Below, piece after piece: positions 1 through 6,179 of a stretch of DNA of 6,223 nt (within the stretch, counting starts at the first letter, position 1; each line of letters begins with the position of its first letter). This DNA comes from Pseudomonadota bacterium (GTDB lineage: Bacteria > Pseudomonadota > Alphaproteobacteria > Rhizobiales > Rhizobiaceae): positions 1 through 6,223 of the forward strand of contig JAEWFU010000048.1 of the NCBI GenBank assembly GCA_023388675.1. Reading direction: 5' to 3'. Made by a program: the position numbers and the translations under genes. The notes beneath the pieces were generated by a model, which saw only the letters and a program-made list of their open reading frames with translations, was not told where the DNA came from and did no database searches.

Positions 1-985
1 TGAAGGCGATCGTCTGCGCGCGGATGAAGCCGCGCTCGAAGTCGGTGTGGATGACGCCGGCTGCCTGCGGGGCCTTCGAACCCTTCTCCACCGTCCACGC
101 GCGGGTCTCCTTCGGACCGGCGGTGAAGTAGGTGATCAGGTTCAGCAGGTCATAGCCGGCGCGGATCAGCCGGTCGAGGCCGGGCTCCTCGAGGCCCATG
201 GCTTCGAGATATTCCGTCGCCTCCTCGTCGGCGAGCTGCGCGACCTCTGCCTCGATCGCCGCCGAGATGACGACCGTCTTCGCCCCCTGTTTCTCGGCCA
301 TCGCCTCGACGGCCTTCGTGTGCTCGTTGCCGGCGGCAGCATCGCTTTCGGCGACGTTGCAGACATAGAGCACCGGCTTGGACGTCAGCAGGTTCAGGCC
401 CTGCAGTATCTTGAGGTCCTCGGTTGCGATGCCGTCCAGCATCACGCGCACGGGCTTGCCGTCCTGAAGCAGCGCCAGCGCCTGCTCCATCACAGGCAGG
501 ACAGTCATCGCTTCCTTCTCCTTGCCGGTGGCGCGCTTGCGCACCTGCACGATGCGGCGTTCCAGGCTTTCGAGGTCGGCAAGCATCAGCTCGGTCTCGA
601 CGGTCTCGGCGTCGGCAACAGGATCGATGCGGCCTTCGACATGGGTGATGTCGTCATCCTCGAAGCAGCGCAGCACATGCACGATCGCGTCGACCTCGCG
701 GATATTGGCGAGGAACTGGTTGCCCAGCCCTTCGCCCTTGGAGGCACCGCGCACCAGACCGGCAATGTCGACGAAGGAGATGCGGGTGGGGATGATCTCC
801 TTCGACCCGGCGACGTCGGCGATTTGCCGCAACCGGCTGTCGGGTACGGCGACCTCGCCGGTGTTCGGCTCGATCGTGCAGAAGGGATAGTTGGCGGCCT
901 GTGCCGCGGCGGTCTTGGTCAGCGCATTGAACAGCGTCGACTTGCCGACGTTGGGGAGCCCAACGATGCCGCATTTGAAACCCAT
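1..985 (-). CDS. ychF: Redox-regulated ATPase YchF (Obg-like ATPase), 3' end cut by window edge
   Basis: YchF is a universally conserved cytoplasmic P-loop NTPase of the TRAFAC/Obg family that binds ribosomes and prefers ATP to GTP; its exact role, linked to stress and translation, is unsettled. I translated the minus strand from the ATG at 985. The protein starts MGFKCGIVGLPNVGKST, with the Walker A (G1) loop at residues 9-17. The G3 region DIAGLVRGASKGEGLG starts at residue 73, and NVAE at 210-213 replaces the NKxD guanine-specificity motif, as is typical of YchF. The C-terminal TGS domain begins near residue 280 (AGPKETRAWT, HTDFERGFIRA) and runs to the edge. 328 codons are present; the family is about 363-367 residues long, so roughly 35-40 codons are missing. 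An AGGACC Shine-Dalgarno lies at 991-996, five bases before the ATG. FIRAQ at the end is FIRAE in most homologues I know, a small substitution. Identification is very secure. Confidence 0.97.
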   Translation of the reverse strand, partial: MGFKCGIVGLPNVGKSTLFNALTKTAAAQAANYPFCTIEPNTGEVAVPDSRLRQIADVAGSKEIIPTRISFVDIAGLVRGASKGEGLGNQFLANIREVDAIVHVLRCFEDDDITHVEGRIDPVADAETVETELMLADLESLERRIVQVRKRATGKEKEAMTVLPVMEQALALLQDGKPVRVMLDGIATEDLKILQGLNLLTSKPVLYVCNVAESDAAAGNEHTKAVEAMAEKQGAKTVVISAAIEAEVAQLADEEATEYLEAMGLEEPGLDRLIRAGYDLLNLITYFTAGPKETRAWTVEKGSKAPQAAGVIHTDFERGFIRAQTIAF

Positions 986-1021
986 GATGTGGTCCTATCG
1001 GGAAAGCAGAATTCGCACAGG

Positions 1022-1051
1022 GCTATGGGCGAAACGGCCGACCATCGTCAA
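1022..1051 (-). promoter_or_regulatory. Candidate sigma-70-type promoter for ychF
   Basis: Reading the minus strand, TTGACG (1046-1051) is followed after 18 bases by CATAGC (1022-1027). The -35 matches the consensus at five of six positions; the -10 is weak. Transcription would begin near 1015, giving a leader of about 30 nt that contains the AGGACC ribosome binding site. The site sits just downstream of the ExoD stop codon, so ychF could be expressed separately from the rplY-pth-exoD genes. Prediction from motif and spacing only. Confidence 0.4.
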
Positions 1052-1062
1052 CCCCCGTTCCG

Positions 1063-1659
1063 TCATGCCGCAGATGCAATGCCCCATGCAAGCCAGGCTG
1101 CACCGCCAAGCACGAGCAGCCCCACCACGACCAGCAGGCCGTCGCGCGCAAGCATCGCCAGCGCAAAGAGCGAAATCGTCGCCGCGATTATGGTGGACGA
1201 CATCGGCACCAGCTCCAGCACCGGAATGATCAGGGACAGCAGAAGGCAGATGAGCGCCCACAGGCGCGCCATGGGCGGATCGATCAGTATCGTCAGCCGA
1301 CGTCGCGTCAGCCGATCGATAAAGCGGGCAGGGCGCTCGATGTGCCCGAGGATGCGCTCAAGGCGCTGCTGCCGCACCGTGCGATTGAGAATGAAGGCCG
1401 GCAGCCACAACCTGTCGCGGCCGATCACCATCTGGAAGGCAACGAGCGCAACGATCATGCCGCAGAAGGTCGACAGACCGATGATTGCGCTGGCGGGGGT
1501 TACAACAACCAGGGCCGGCGCCAGCATGAGCGGTGGAAACGCGCCTTCGCCGATGCGATGAACGATTTCTCCGACCGATACGCGCTCATCCGTCGCGCCC
1601 GCTTCCTCGACGCATTCGAGCACGGCCTCGATCGATTCAGGTGCGCAATCGTCCTTCAT
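1063..1659 (-). CDS. ExoD-family membrane protein (exopolysaccharide synthesis, ExoD)
   Basis: This 198-residue inner-membrane protein belongs to the ExoD family, named after Sinorhizobium meliloti exoD, whose mutants have altered exopolysaccharide, alkali sensitivity and defective nodule invasion. Its biochemical activity is not known. The sequence shows the usual ExoD layout: a soluble start (1-26), a conserved block VSVGEIVHRIGEGAF at 27-41, and a first hydrophobic hairpin at about 41-78 with conserved prolines and a GLSTFCG turn. Next come the family signature QMVIGRDRLWLPAFI (76-90), a basic cytoplasmic-like stretch (91-123), and two or three further hydrophobic segments at about 131-152, 153-170 and 174-194. 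The family domain starts almost at residue 8, so the ATG at 1659 is the only sensible start, yet no good Shine-Dalgarno precedes it. It lies 50 nt after pth with no obvious promoter, so it may be read through from rplY-pth. I give no symbol because several ExoD paralogues are common in these genomes. Confidence 0.88.
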   Translation of the reverse strand: MKDDCAPESIEAVLECVEEAGATDERVSVGEIVHRIGEGAFPPLMLAPALVVVTPASAIIGLSTFCGMIVALVAFQMVIGRDRLWLPAFILNRTVRQQRLERILGHIERPARFIDRLTRRRLTILIDPPMARLWALICLLLSLIIPVLELVPMSSTIIAATISLFALAMLARDGLLVVVGLLVLGGAAWLAWGIASAA

Positions 1660-1709
1660 GATGCCAACAGACGCTTGGTGGCGCCGATTGGTTCCGGCGA
1701 AAGCCCGAT

Positions 1710-2426
1710 TTAGCCCTTGTCGCCGAACAGCTTCCTAAGCATCGCGGCCATCGGGCCGGTCTCGGGAACCTGCGCGGCCGGCTGCCGGGGGCGTGCCTGA
1801 CGGATATGGCTCTTGCCGGGTGCGGTGGGCCGTTCCGTCTTGCTGGCCGGCTCTTCCTTGCCCTGTACGGCAAGGCTCGTCTTGTTCATGAAGCCGTTGT
1901 CGTCGCCGGCGACCAGCTTGTCCGCATTGTCGGCGATTGCGTCCAGCAGCGGCTCCAGCCACTCCCGGTCTGCCTTGGCGAAGTCGCCGAGCACATGGGG
2001 GCTCACCATCTCCTTGACGCCGGGATGGCCGATGCCGATGCGCATGCGGCGATATTCCTTGCCGCAATGGGCGTCGATGGAGCGAATGCCGTTGTGGCCG
2101 CCTGCGCCGCCGCCGGTCTTGATGCGCACCTTGCCGGGCGCAAGATCGAGCTCGTCGTACATGACGAGCAGGTCGGCCGGTGAAAGCTTGTGGAAGCGCA
2201 TCGCCTCGCCGACCGACTGGCCGGAGAGGTTCATAAAGGTCTGCGGCTTGATCAGAAGCACCTTCTGGCCGGCAATGCGGCCTTCGGCGATCAGCCCCTG
2301 GAACTTTTTCGACCAGGGGGCAAAGGAATGGCGGCGGGCGATTTCGTCCGCCGCCATGAAGCCGACATTGTGCCGGTTGTCTTCGTGCTTGGGGCCGGGA
2401 TTGCCCAAACCAGCGATGAGCAGCAT
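1710..2426 (-). CDS. pth: Peptidyl-tRNA hydrolase
   Basis: Pth is an essential cytoplasmic enzyme that hydrolyses the ester bond of peptidyl-tRNAs that drop off the ribosome, freeing tRNA for reuse. The 238-residue protein has the full set of family residues: Asn9 in GLGNPG, catalytic His19 in NRHNVG, Asn66 in FMNLSG, Asp91 in YDELDL and Asn112 in GGGAGGHNG. These match E. coli Asn10, His20, Asn68, Asp93 and Asn114. The catalytic domain ends near residue 185; the rest is a low-complexity tail rich in Pro, Lys, Arg, Ala and Gln ending in a short [10 protein letters not shown] segment. E. coli Pth is about 194 residues long; such tails are common in alphaproteobacteria and their role is not known. 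The start is supported by GGGAG at 2435-2439, eight bases upstream. It lies 23 nt after rplY, almost certainly in one operon. Confidence 0.97.
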   Translation of the reverse strand: MLLIAGLGNPGPKHEDNRHNVGFMAADEIARRHSFAPWSKKFQGLIAEGRIAGQKVLLIKPQTFMNLSGQSVGEAMRFHKLSPADLLVMYDELDLAPGKVRIKTGGGAGGHNGIRSIDAHCGKEYRRMRIGIGHPGVKEMVSPHVLGDFAKADREWLEPLLDAIADNADKLVAGDDNGFMNKTSLAVQGKEEPASKTERPTAPGKSHIRQARPRQPAAQVPETGPMAAMLRKLFGDKG

Positions 2427-2449
2427 GGCGGATACTCCCGGCGCGGCGA

Positions 2450-3079
2450 CTATTCCTCGTCGCCCTCTTCTTCCTCAACCTCGGCCGCCTCTTCGTCAGC
2501 CTCGGACTTGAGGCCAGCCGGCGCGGCGATGGTCGCAATGGTGAAGTCGCGGTCGGTGATCGTCGGCTTCACGCCCTTGGGCAGGTTGACCGACGAGACG
2601 TGGATCGAGTCGCCCAGGTCGGTGCCGGCGAGATCGACTTCGATGAAGTCGGGAATCTCGTTGGCGGGAACCGTCGCCTCGATGTCGTGGCGCACGATGT
2701 TCAGCACGCCGCCGCGCTTGATGCCGGCCGACTTCTCTTCATTAATGAAGTGGACCGGAATGTTGACGGTGACGACCGTGTTCTTGCTGACGCGCAGGAA
2801 GTCCACGTGCACCGGAAAATCGCGCACCGGATCGAGCTGGTAGTCCTTCGGCAGGACTTGGATCTTCTTGCCGTCGACGTCGATCGTGGCGATGGTGGTC
2901 ATGAACCCGCCGCCATGGATCTTGTAGTAGACGTCCTTGTAGTTCAGGGCGATGGCAAGCGGGGTCTGCTTGTCGCCGTAAATCACTGCTGGCACCATGC
3001 CGTTGCGACGAAGTTCCCGGGCGGACCCCTTACCGACCCGTTCGCGCGCCTCGGCCTTGAGCTCGTAAGACTGGCTCAT
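2450..3079 (-). CDS. rplY: 50S ribosomal protein L25 (long TL5/Ctc form)
   Basis: L25 binds 5S rRNA in the central protuberance of the large ribosomal subunit. This is the long, two-domain form (209 residues) found in most bacteria outside the gammaproteobacteria and also called TL5 or general stress protein Ctc. Residues 1-95 form the RNA-binding L25 domain ([17 protein letters not shown], then [11 protein letters not shown], then [11 protein letters not shown]). Residues 100-187 form the beta-rich TL5 C-terminal domain ([20 protein letters not shown], then LPKGVKP). The final 18 residues (192-209) are almost all Glu, Asp and Ala, an acidic tail. I chose the ATG at 3079 rather than an in-frame ATG at 3130 because homologues begin at this point and because AAAGGA at 3086-3091 sits six bases upstream. 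pth follows 23 nt downstream. A promoter at 3200-3228 would give a leader of about 115 nt. Confidence 0.97.
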   Translation of the reverse strand: MSQSYELKAEARERVGKGSARELRRNGMVPAVIYGDKQTPLAIALNYKDVYYKIHGGGFMTTIATIDVDGKKIQVLPKDYQLDPVRDFPVHVDFLRVSKNTVVTVNIPVHFINEEKSAGIKRGGVLNIVRHDIEATVPANEIPDFIEVDLAGTDLGDSIHVSSVNLPKGVKPTITDRDFTIATIAAPAGLKSEADEEAAEVEEEEGDEE

Positions 3080-3139
3080 GGCATTTCCTTTCATTTCATT
3101 GCTGGAGCGTTCGCGGGCCTTAGCCCCCAAACGTCGAAA

Positions 3140-3155
3140 GCGGCTCTGCAGCCGC
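3140..3155 (-). promoter_or_regulatory. Small hairpin in the predicted rplY leader RNA
   Basis: On the minus strand this is a perfect six-base-pair stem GCGGCT/AGCCGC with a four-base loop GCAG, followed by TTTCGACG. It falls midway in the predicted rplY leader, about 60 bases before the start codon. It could be a leader structure or a weak attenuator, but the T tract is short, and a six-pair GC stem can occur by chance in DNA of this composition. The function is not established. Confidence 0.25.
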
Positions 3156-3199
3156 CCTCATCCGCGTTGCCTCCAAGGGTGTCTACGCGGGTGGCGGTG

Positions 3200-3228
3200 C
3201 TATAGCGGAAGAGGCGGCGGCGTGCAAG
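3200..3228 (-). promoter_or_regulatory. Candidate housekeeping promoter for rplY-pth
   Basis: On the minus strand CTTGCA (3223-3228) and CTATAG (3200-3205) are separated by exactly 17 bases. This resembles the rhizobial housekeeping pattern CTTGAC-N17-CTATAT: the -10 matches five of six, the -35 four of six. Transcription would start near 3193. The -35 element overlaps the loop of the hairpin at 3217-3238, so this promoter sits directly in the tail of the upstream lipoprotein gene. Prediction from motif and spacing only. Confidence 0.5.
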
Positions 3229-3238
3229 CACACGCCGC
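3217..3238 (-). terminator. Candidate terminator hairpin after the lipoprotein gene
   Basis: A perfect eight-base-pair inverted repeat (GCGGCGTG/CACGCCGC, six-base loop) begins 12 bases past the lipoprotein stop codon. On the minus strand it is followed by CGCCTCTTCC, not a true T tract, so it would be a weak intrinsic terminator at best. It overlaps the -35 element of the predicted rplY promoter. Confidence 0.35.
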
Positions 3239-3249
3239 AGTCCTTGCGG

Positions 3250-3591
3250 TCAGCGGCCCTGCAGCACACGCACGACGGCCGGCGTCAACTGGCCTCTCGC
3301 GCCCGAATTGATGTCGCTGCGGGTCAGGCGGCCGGATGTGATGCCGTTGGTGATGCGCTGGCAATAGGTGCGCGGCACGTTGCGCAGCGAGGTGTTCATG
3401 ACGGTCGCCATCGCCTGGCGCGTATTCGCCGGTTTGCGGCTGATATTGGTGACGCACTGGCTGACGAACTGGTTGCGAAGGCCGGGGCTGCCGCGCAAGG
3501 CTTCCCGGCTCGCGTCGTAATTGGTCTGCGTCACGCAAGCGGAAAGCAGCAGCACCGCGGCGGCTGAAAGACCGAACTTCGCAAACGGCAT
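3250..3591 (-). CDS. Small predicted lipoprotein of unknown function
   Basis: I do not recognise a named family. The 113-residue product has a clear lipoprotein signal peptide: one basic residue (Lys5), a hydrophobic core at residues 6-16, and the lipobox LSAC with the lipidated cysteine at 19, so it is expected to be membrane-anchored and facing the periplasm. The mature part has two further cysteines, Cys46 (QFVSQCVTN) and Cys77 (RTYCQRITNG), which could form a disulfide, and a C-terminal stretch ITSGRLTRSDINSG that looks structured and helical. There are no enzyme motifs I can see. The start at 3591 is preferred over an in-frame ATG at 3666 because it puts the signal peptide at the N terminus and because a strong GGGAGGAG ribosome binding site lies at 3596-3603. 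It lies 102 bases downstream of fsr on the same strand; a functional link is not implied. Confidence 0.82.
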   Translation of the reverse strand: MPFAKFGLSAAAVLLLSACVTQTNYDASREALRGSPGLRNQFVSQCVTNISRKPANTRQAMATVMNTSLRNVPRTYCQRITNGITSGRLTRSDINSGARGQLTPAVVRVLQGR

Positions 3592-3636
3592 GGGTCTCCT
3601 CCCTGGAATGCCTGCCCGCCGGTCGCCAGTCAGCCA

Positions 3637-3666
3637 GATAAACGCGGTGGTTGCAACGCTGTTCAA
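3637..3666 (-). promoter_or_regulatory. Weak candidate promoter for the lipoprotein gene
   Basis: On the minus strand TTGAAC (3661-3666) is followed after 18 bases by TTTATC (3637-3642). Both hexamers are poor matches, but they lie in the only AT-richer part of the 102-base gap between fsr and the lipoprotein gene, and transcription would start about 40 bases before the ATG. The alternative is read-through from fsr. Confidence 0.22.
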
Positions 3667-3693
3667 TCCGTAATGGTTGCCAAATCCTCCGGC

Positions 3694-4914
3694 CTAACGC
3701 ACAGCCCGCAGTTCCCGCGTGCCCGGCAGGAAGATGGTGAGCAGTCCGAGGAACGGCAGGTACGAGCAGACTTGATAGACCCATTCGATGCCGTTGGTGT
3801 CGGCCAGCACACCGAGCACGGCTGCCGCGATGCCGCCCATGCCGAAGGCGAAGCCGAAGAATATGCCGGCGATCATGCCGACACGGCCCGGCACAAGCTC
3901 CTGTGCGAAGACGACGATGGCGGGAAAGGCCGATGCCATGATCACGCCGATCACGAAGGAAAGCACGCCGCTCCAGAAAAGGTCGGCGTAGGGCAGGGCG
4001 AGCGTGAACGGCAGCACGCCGAGGATGGAGAACCAGATCACCGTCTTGGAGCCGAAACGGTCGCCGATGGGGCCGCCCAGCACCGTGCCCAGCGCCATTG
4101 CACCCAGGAAAAGGAAGAGCATCAACTGCGACTGCTGCACGGTGACATCGAACTTCTCGATCAGGAAGAAGGTATAGTAGCTCGTCACGCTGGCGGTGTA
4201 GATGTTCTTGGTGAAGACCAGCAGAGCGAGAACGACGAGCGCGATCACGATACGCTTGCGCGGCAGCGGCAGCGTGGTGCTCAACGGTCCGCGTCCGGCA
4301 TTGGCGGCGTGGTAGCGTCCGTACCAGTTGCCGACCTGACGCAGGATCAGCATGCCCAGCAGGGCGATCAGCGAAAACCAGGCAACGCTGGTCTGGCCAC
4401 GCGGCACAACGATGAAGGCGGCGAGCAGCGGCCCGATCGCGGTACCGAAATTGCCGCCGACCTGGAACAGCGATTGCGCCAGCCCGTAACGCCCGCCCGA
4501 GGCGAGGCGCGCGACACGAGAGGCTTCGGGATGGAAGATCGCCGAGCCGATGCCGATCATCGCCGCGCCGAGCAACAGCAGGGAATAGCTCGAGGCGAAA
4601 GCAAGCAGCAGCAGGCCGAACATGCTCGACGCCATGCCGACGGGCAGCGATTGCGGCATCGGCTTGCGGTCGGTGTAGAGACCGATCGCCGGCTGCAGCA
4701 GCGAGGCAGTGACCTGAAAGGTGAGGGTCAGCAGGCCGATCTGCCAGAAGTCGAGCGCATAATCCGCCTTGAGCATCGGATAGATTGCGGCCAGCAGCGA
4801 TTGCAGCACGTCGTTGAGCAGGTGGCAAAGGCTCACTGCCAGGATGACGGGAAAGACGGTGCTTTCGGCTGTTGGTCGGCTCGTGCCTGCTGCAATGTCG
4901 GACAAGATGGTCAC
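3694..4914 (-). CDS. fsr: MFS exporter of the fosmidomycin resistance (Fsr) family
   Basis: A 406-residue inner-membrane major facilitator protein with about 12 transmembrane helices. It is very similar along its length to E. coli Fsr, a drug:proton antiporter that gives fosmidomycin resistance when overproduced. Shared blocks include SLCHLLNDVLQSL in helix 1, QIGLLTLTFQ, FHPEASRVARLASGGRYGLAQSLFQVGGNFG (127-157), SYYTFFLIEKF, and GFAFGMGGIAAAVLG near helix 11. MFS motif A occurs as GLYTDRKP (78-85) and again as GGPIGDRFGSK (280-290). The natural substrate is unknown and need not be fosmidomycin. The start is uncertain: the codon at 4914 is GTG, and the best Shine-Dalgarno, AAGGAG at 4934-4939, is 19 bases away, farther than usual. 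A TTG at codon 4 is an alternative. An AraC-type gene runs divergently from 5016 and is the likely regulator. Confidence 0.92.
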   Translation of the reverse strand: MTILSDIAAGTSRPTAESTVFPVILAVSLCHLLNDVLQSLLAAIYPMLKADYALDFWQIGLLTLTFQVTASLLQPAIGLYTDRKPMPQSLPVGMASSMFGLLLLAFASSYSLLLLGAAMIGIGSAIFHPEASRVARLASGGRYGLAQSLFQVGGNFGTAIGPLLAAFIVVPRGQTSVAWFSLIALLGMLILRQVGNWYGRYHAANAGRGPLSTTLPLPRKRIVIALVVLALLVFTKNIYTASVTSYYTFFLIEKFDVTVQQSQLMLFLFLGAMALGTVLGGPIGDRFGSKTVIWFSILGVLPFTLALPYADLFWSGVLSFVIGVIMASAFPAIVVFAQELVPGRVGMIAGIFFGFAFGMGGIAAAVLGVLADTNGIEWVYQVCSYLPFLGLLTIFLPGTRELRAVR

Positions 4915-5015
4915 CCTGATGATGGTTCGCCTGCTCCTTAGCGCTGTTGCAGGCGGTCGTCCTTCGTGGTTTGGTCGATTTCTTTCGCGAGTAGGCCACG
5001 ATGGAGGTGGGCTCG
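4915..5015. promoter_or_regulatory. Divergent intergenic region between fsr and the AraC-type regulator
   Basis: This 101-base gap must hold the promoters of both genes and, if the regulator acts on its neighbour, its operator. It contains the AAGGAG site for fsr (4934-4939, minus) and the GGAGG site for the regulator (5003-5007, plus). A pentamer GGTCG occurs at 4955-4959 and again at 4973-4977 in the same orientation, 18 bases apart, but five bases is too short to call an operator. I see no convincing -35/-10 pair on either strand. Confidence 0.5.
5003..5007 (+). promoter_or_regulatory. Ribosome binding site that decides the regulator start
   Basis: GGAGG lies eight bases before the ATG at 5016. 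The alternative in-frame ATG at 5001 would place this site inside the coding region and has no comparable motif upstream of it, so the start at 5016 is preferred. Confidence 0.7.
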
Positions 5016-5837
5016 ATGAAGCAACCTGGCAGGGAACTAGCGGCGGCTACGCCCGAAGATCTGCAGCATCGGCTCGACTGGATCGAGACCGCGACGGGCG
5101 CCGTCGTCGCCTCGGCATCCGACTTTCCGGACGGGCATCGCGTGACGCCGCACAGGCACGGCCGCGCACAGCTTCTCCACCCCCTCTCCGGTGTCGTGAT
5201 GGTCTCGACCGGGCAGGGGCGATGGATGGTGCCGGCAGATCATGCGATGTGGATTCCGGCAGGCGTCGAGCATGCCGTCGACATGCTGGGGCTGGTGCGG
5301 ATGCGCTCGGCCTATGTGCTGCCGGGAGCAGCACCCGATCTGCCCGATACGCTGCGTGTGCTGGCGATGACCGACCTGATGCGCAGCCTGATCGTTGAGG
5401 CCGTGCGGATCGAGACTGCGACCGGCACCGAAGAACGAGCGGCAGCGATCATGAACCTCATCCTGCTGGAAATTCCCAATCTCGAGGAGCGTCCGTTTGC
5501 CTTGCCGTTCCCGTCCGATCCACGTCTGGCTGCGCTCTGCCGGCGCTTCGTCACCACGCCGACACCGCATGCAACCATCGACGACTGGGCCGCGGGGAGC
5601 GGCATGAGCCGGCGCAGCTTCACGCGCGCCTTCCTGCGCGAGACGGGGTTGAGCCTGTCCGTCTGGCGGCGGCAGGCGACCCTGTTTGCGGCGCTGCCGC
5701 GCCTTGCCGACGGCGTGCCGGTCACGACGGTCGCGCTCGATCTTGGCTATGACAGCGTACCGGCTTTCACGACTATGTTCCGGCGCATGCTCGGTGCGTC
5801 GCCTCGCCGTTATATGCGCGGGCAGCCGGACGGCTGA
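5016..5837 (+). CDS. AraC-family transcriptional regulator with cupin-like sensor domain
   Basis: A 273-residue DNA-binding regulator. The N-terminal half is a cupin-like effector domain, with VTPHRHGRAQLLHPLSG at 43-59 (His46 and His48) and a second strand pair containing MWIPAGVEHAVDM at 78-90; this arrangement is common in AraC proteins related to E. coli NimR/YeaM. The C-terminal AraC DNA-binding domain has two helix-turn-helix units: HATIDDWAAGSGMSRRSFTR at about 185-204, and VTTVALDLGYDSVPAFTTMF at 236-255, closing with the typical GASPRRY. It is divergent from fsr, and in this family a regulator usually controls the adjacent divergent transporter, so I infer it senses a small molecule exported by Fsr. 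The ligand and whether it activates or represses are unknown. The start at 5016 is supported by the GGAGG at 5003-5007; the ATG at 5001 would add five residues. Confidence 0.92.
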   Translation: MKQPGRELAAATPEDLQHRLDWIETATGAVVASASDFPDGHRVTPHRHGRAQLLHPLSGVVMVSTGQGRWMVPADHAMWIPAGVEHAVDMLGLVRMRSAYVLPGAAPDLPDTLRVLAMTDLMRSLIVEAVRIETATGTEERAAAIMNLILLEIPNLEERPFALPFPSDPRLAALCRRFVTTPTPHATIDDWAAGSGMSRRSFTRAFLRETGLSLSVWRRQATLFAALPRLADGVPVTTVALDLGYDSVPAFTTMFRRMLGASPRRYMRGQPDG

Positions 5838-5853
5838 GGTCTGCCGTTCATGC

Positions 5854-5885
5854 AAAAAGAACCCGCCGACATTTCCGTCGGCGGG
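5854..5885 (-). terminator. Strong Rho-independent terminator of the DUF1127 gene
   Basis: A perfect nine-base-pair stem (CCCGCCGAC at 5862-5870, GTCGGCGGG at 5877-5885) with a six-base loop is followed on the minus strand by TTCTTTTT (5861-5854). This is a textbook intrinsic terminator for transcription coming from the DUF1127 gene, whose stop is 40 bases upstream. In the plus direction the hairpin follows the AraC-type stop codon by 24 bases but has no T tract after it, so it would end that transcript poorly, if at all. Confidence 0.85.
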
Positions 5886-5924
5886 CGAGCGAGGTTCGTT
5901 GCGGCGCGGCGGTTCGCGCGGCGT

Positions 5925-6149
5925 CTAAAGCGACCACAGCGTCCTGTCGCGGGATCGCTCGTGCCAGAACATGCCTTCGGCGCCGAGCACGTCCTCGCGG
6001 GTCAGCCCCGCGTCGCGCAGCAGGCGGTCGTCGCCACGGTTCAGTACGGCACGTAATGCGTCGCCGATGCGATCTCTACGCGCGGTACGTGCTTCTTCGC
6101 GTTCAGTGCGGGTGTCCTCGATGCCGGACAGGCCGATCGCCATAGCCAT
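5925..6149 (-). CDS. DUF1127 domain small protein
   Basis: A 74-residue, highly charged, probably cytoplasmic protein. The segment DRLLRDAGLTREDVLG at 41-56 is the hallmark of DUF1127 (YjiS-like) proteins, preceded by an arginine-rich helix (14-38). Alphaproteobacterial genomes carry many DUF1127 proteins; short ones of about 45-50 residues have been linked in Agrobacterium to phosphate signalling and biofilm formation, and in Rhodobacter to RNA binding. This one is longer, with an added N terminus and a tail FWHERSRDRTLWSL, so those roles should not be transferred directly. AAGGAG at 6159-6164 lies nine bases before the ATG at 6149; a second in-frame ATG at 6143 would remove two residues. 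It has its own terminator (5854-5885) and appears monocistronic. Confidence 0.85.
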   Translation of the reverse strand: MAMAIGLSGIEDTRTEREEARTARRDRIGDALRAVLNRGDDRLLRDAGLTREDVLGAEGMFWHERSRDRTLWSL

Positions 6150-6179
6150 GACGACAAACTCCTTCAGTTGATTACGCTC

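Noticed and set aside
47..1561. Long plus-strand open frame of 504 codons
   Set aside because: It runs antisense to ychF and the ExoD gene, both secure on the minus strand. The translation is low-complexity and rich in Arg, Asp, Gly and His with no recognisable domain, as expected for a shadow frame in GC-rich DNA.
1735..2538. Minus-strand frame of 267 codons overlapping pth and the end of rplY
   Set aside because: It is a shifted reading of pth and rplY with an Arg- and Pro-rich composition and no domain.
3080..3130. Upstream ATG at 3130 as the rplY start
   Set aside because: It adds 17 residues not seen in L25 homologues, while a strong ribosome binding site precedes the ATG at 3079.
3200..4999. 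Minus-strand open frame of 599 codons and plus-strand frame of 422 codons (3673-4941)
   Set aside because: Both cover fsr in other frames. fsr is identified by strong similarity to a known family with membrane helices, whereas these translations are Arg/Ala- or Gln/Glu/Asp/His-rich with no motifs.
5904..5919. Five-base-pair hairpin GCGCG/CGCGC after the DUF1127 stop
   Set aside because: The stem is short, made only of GC pairs and without a T tract; the strong hairpin at 5862-5885 explains termination better.
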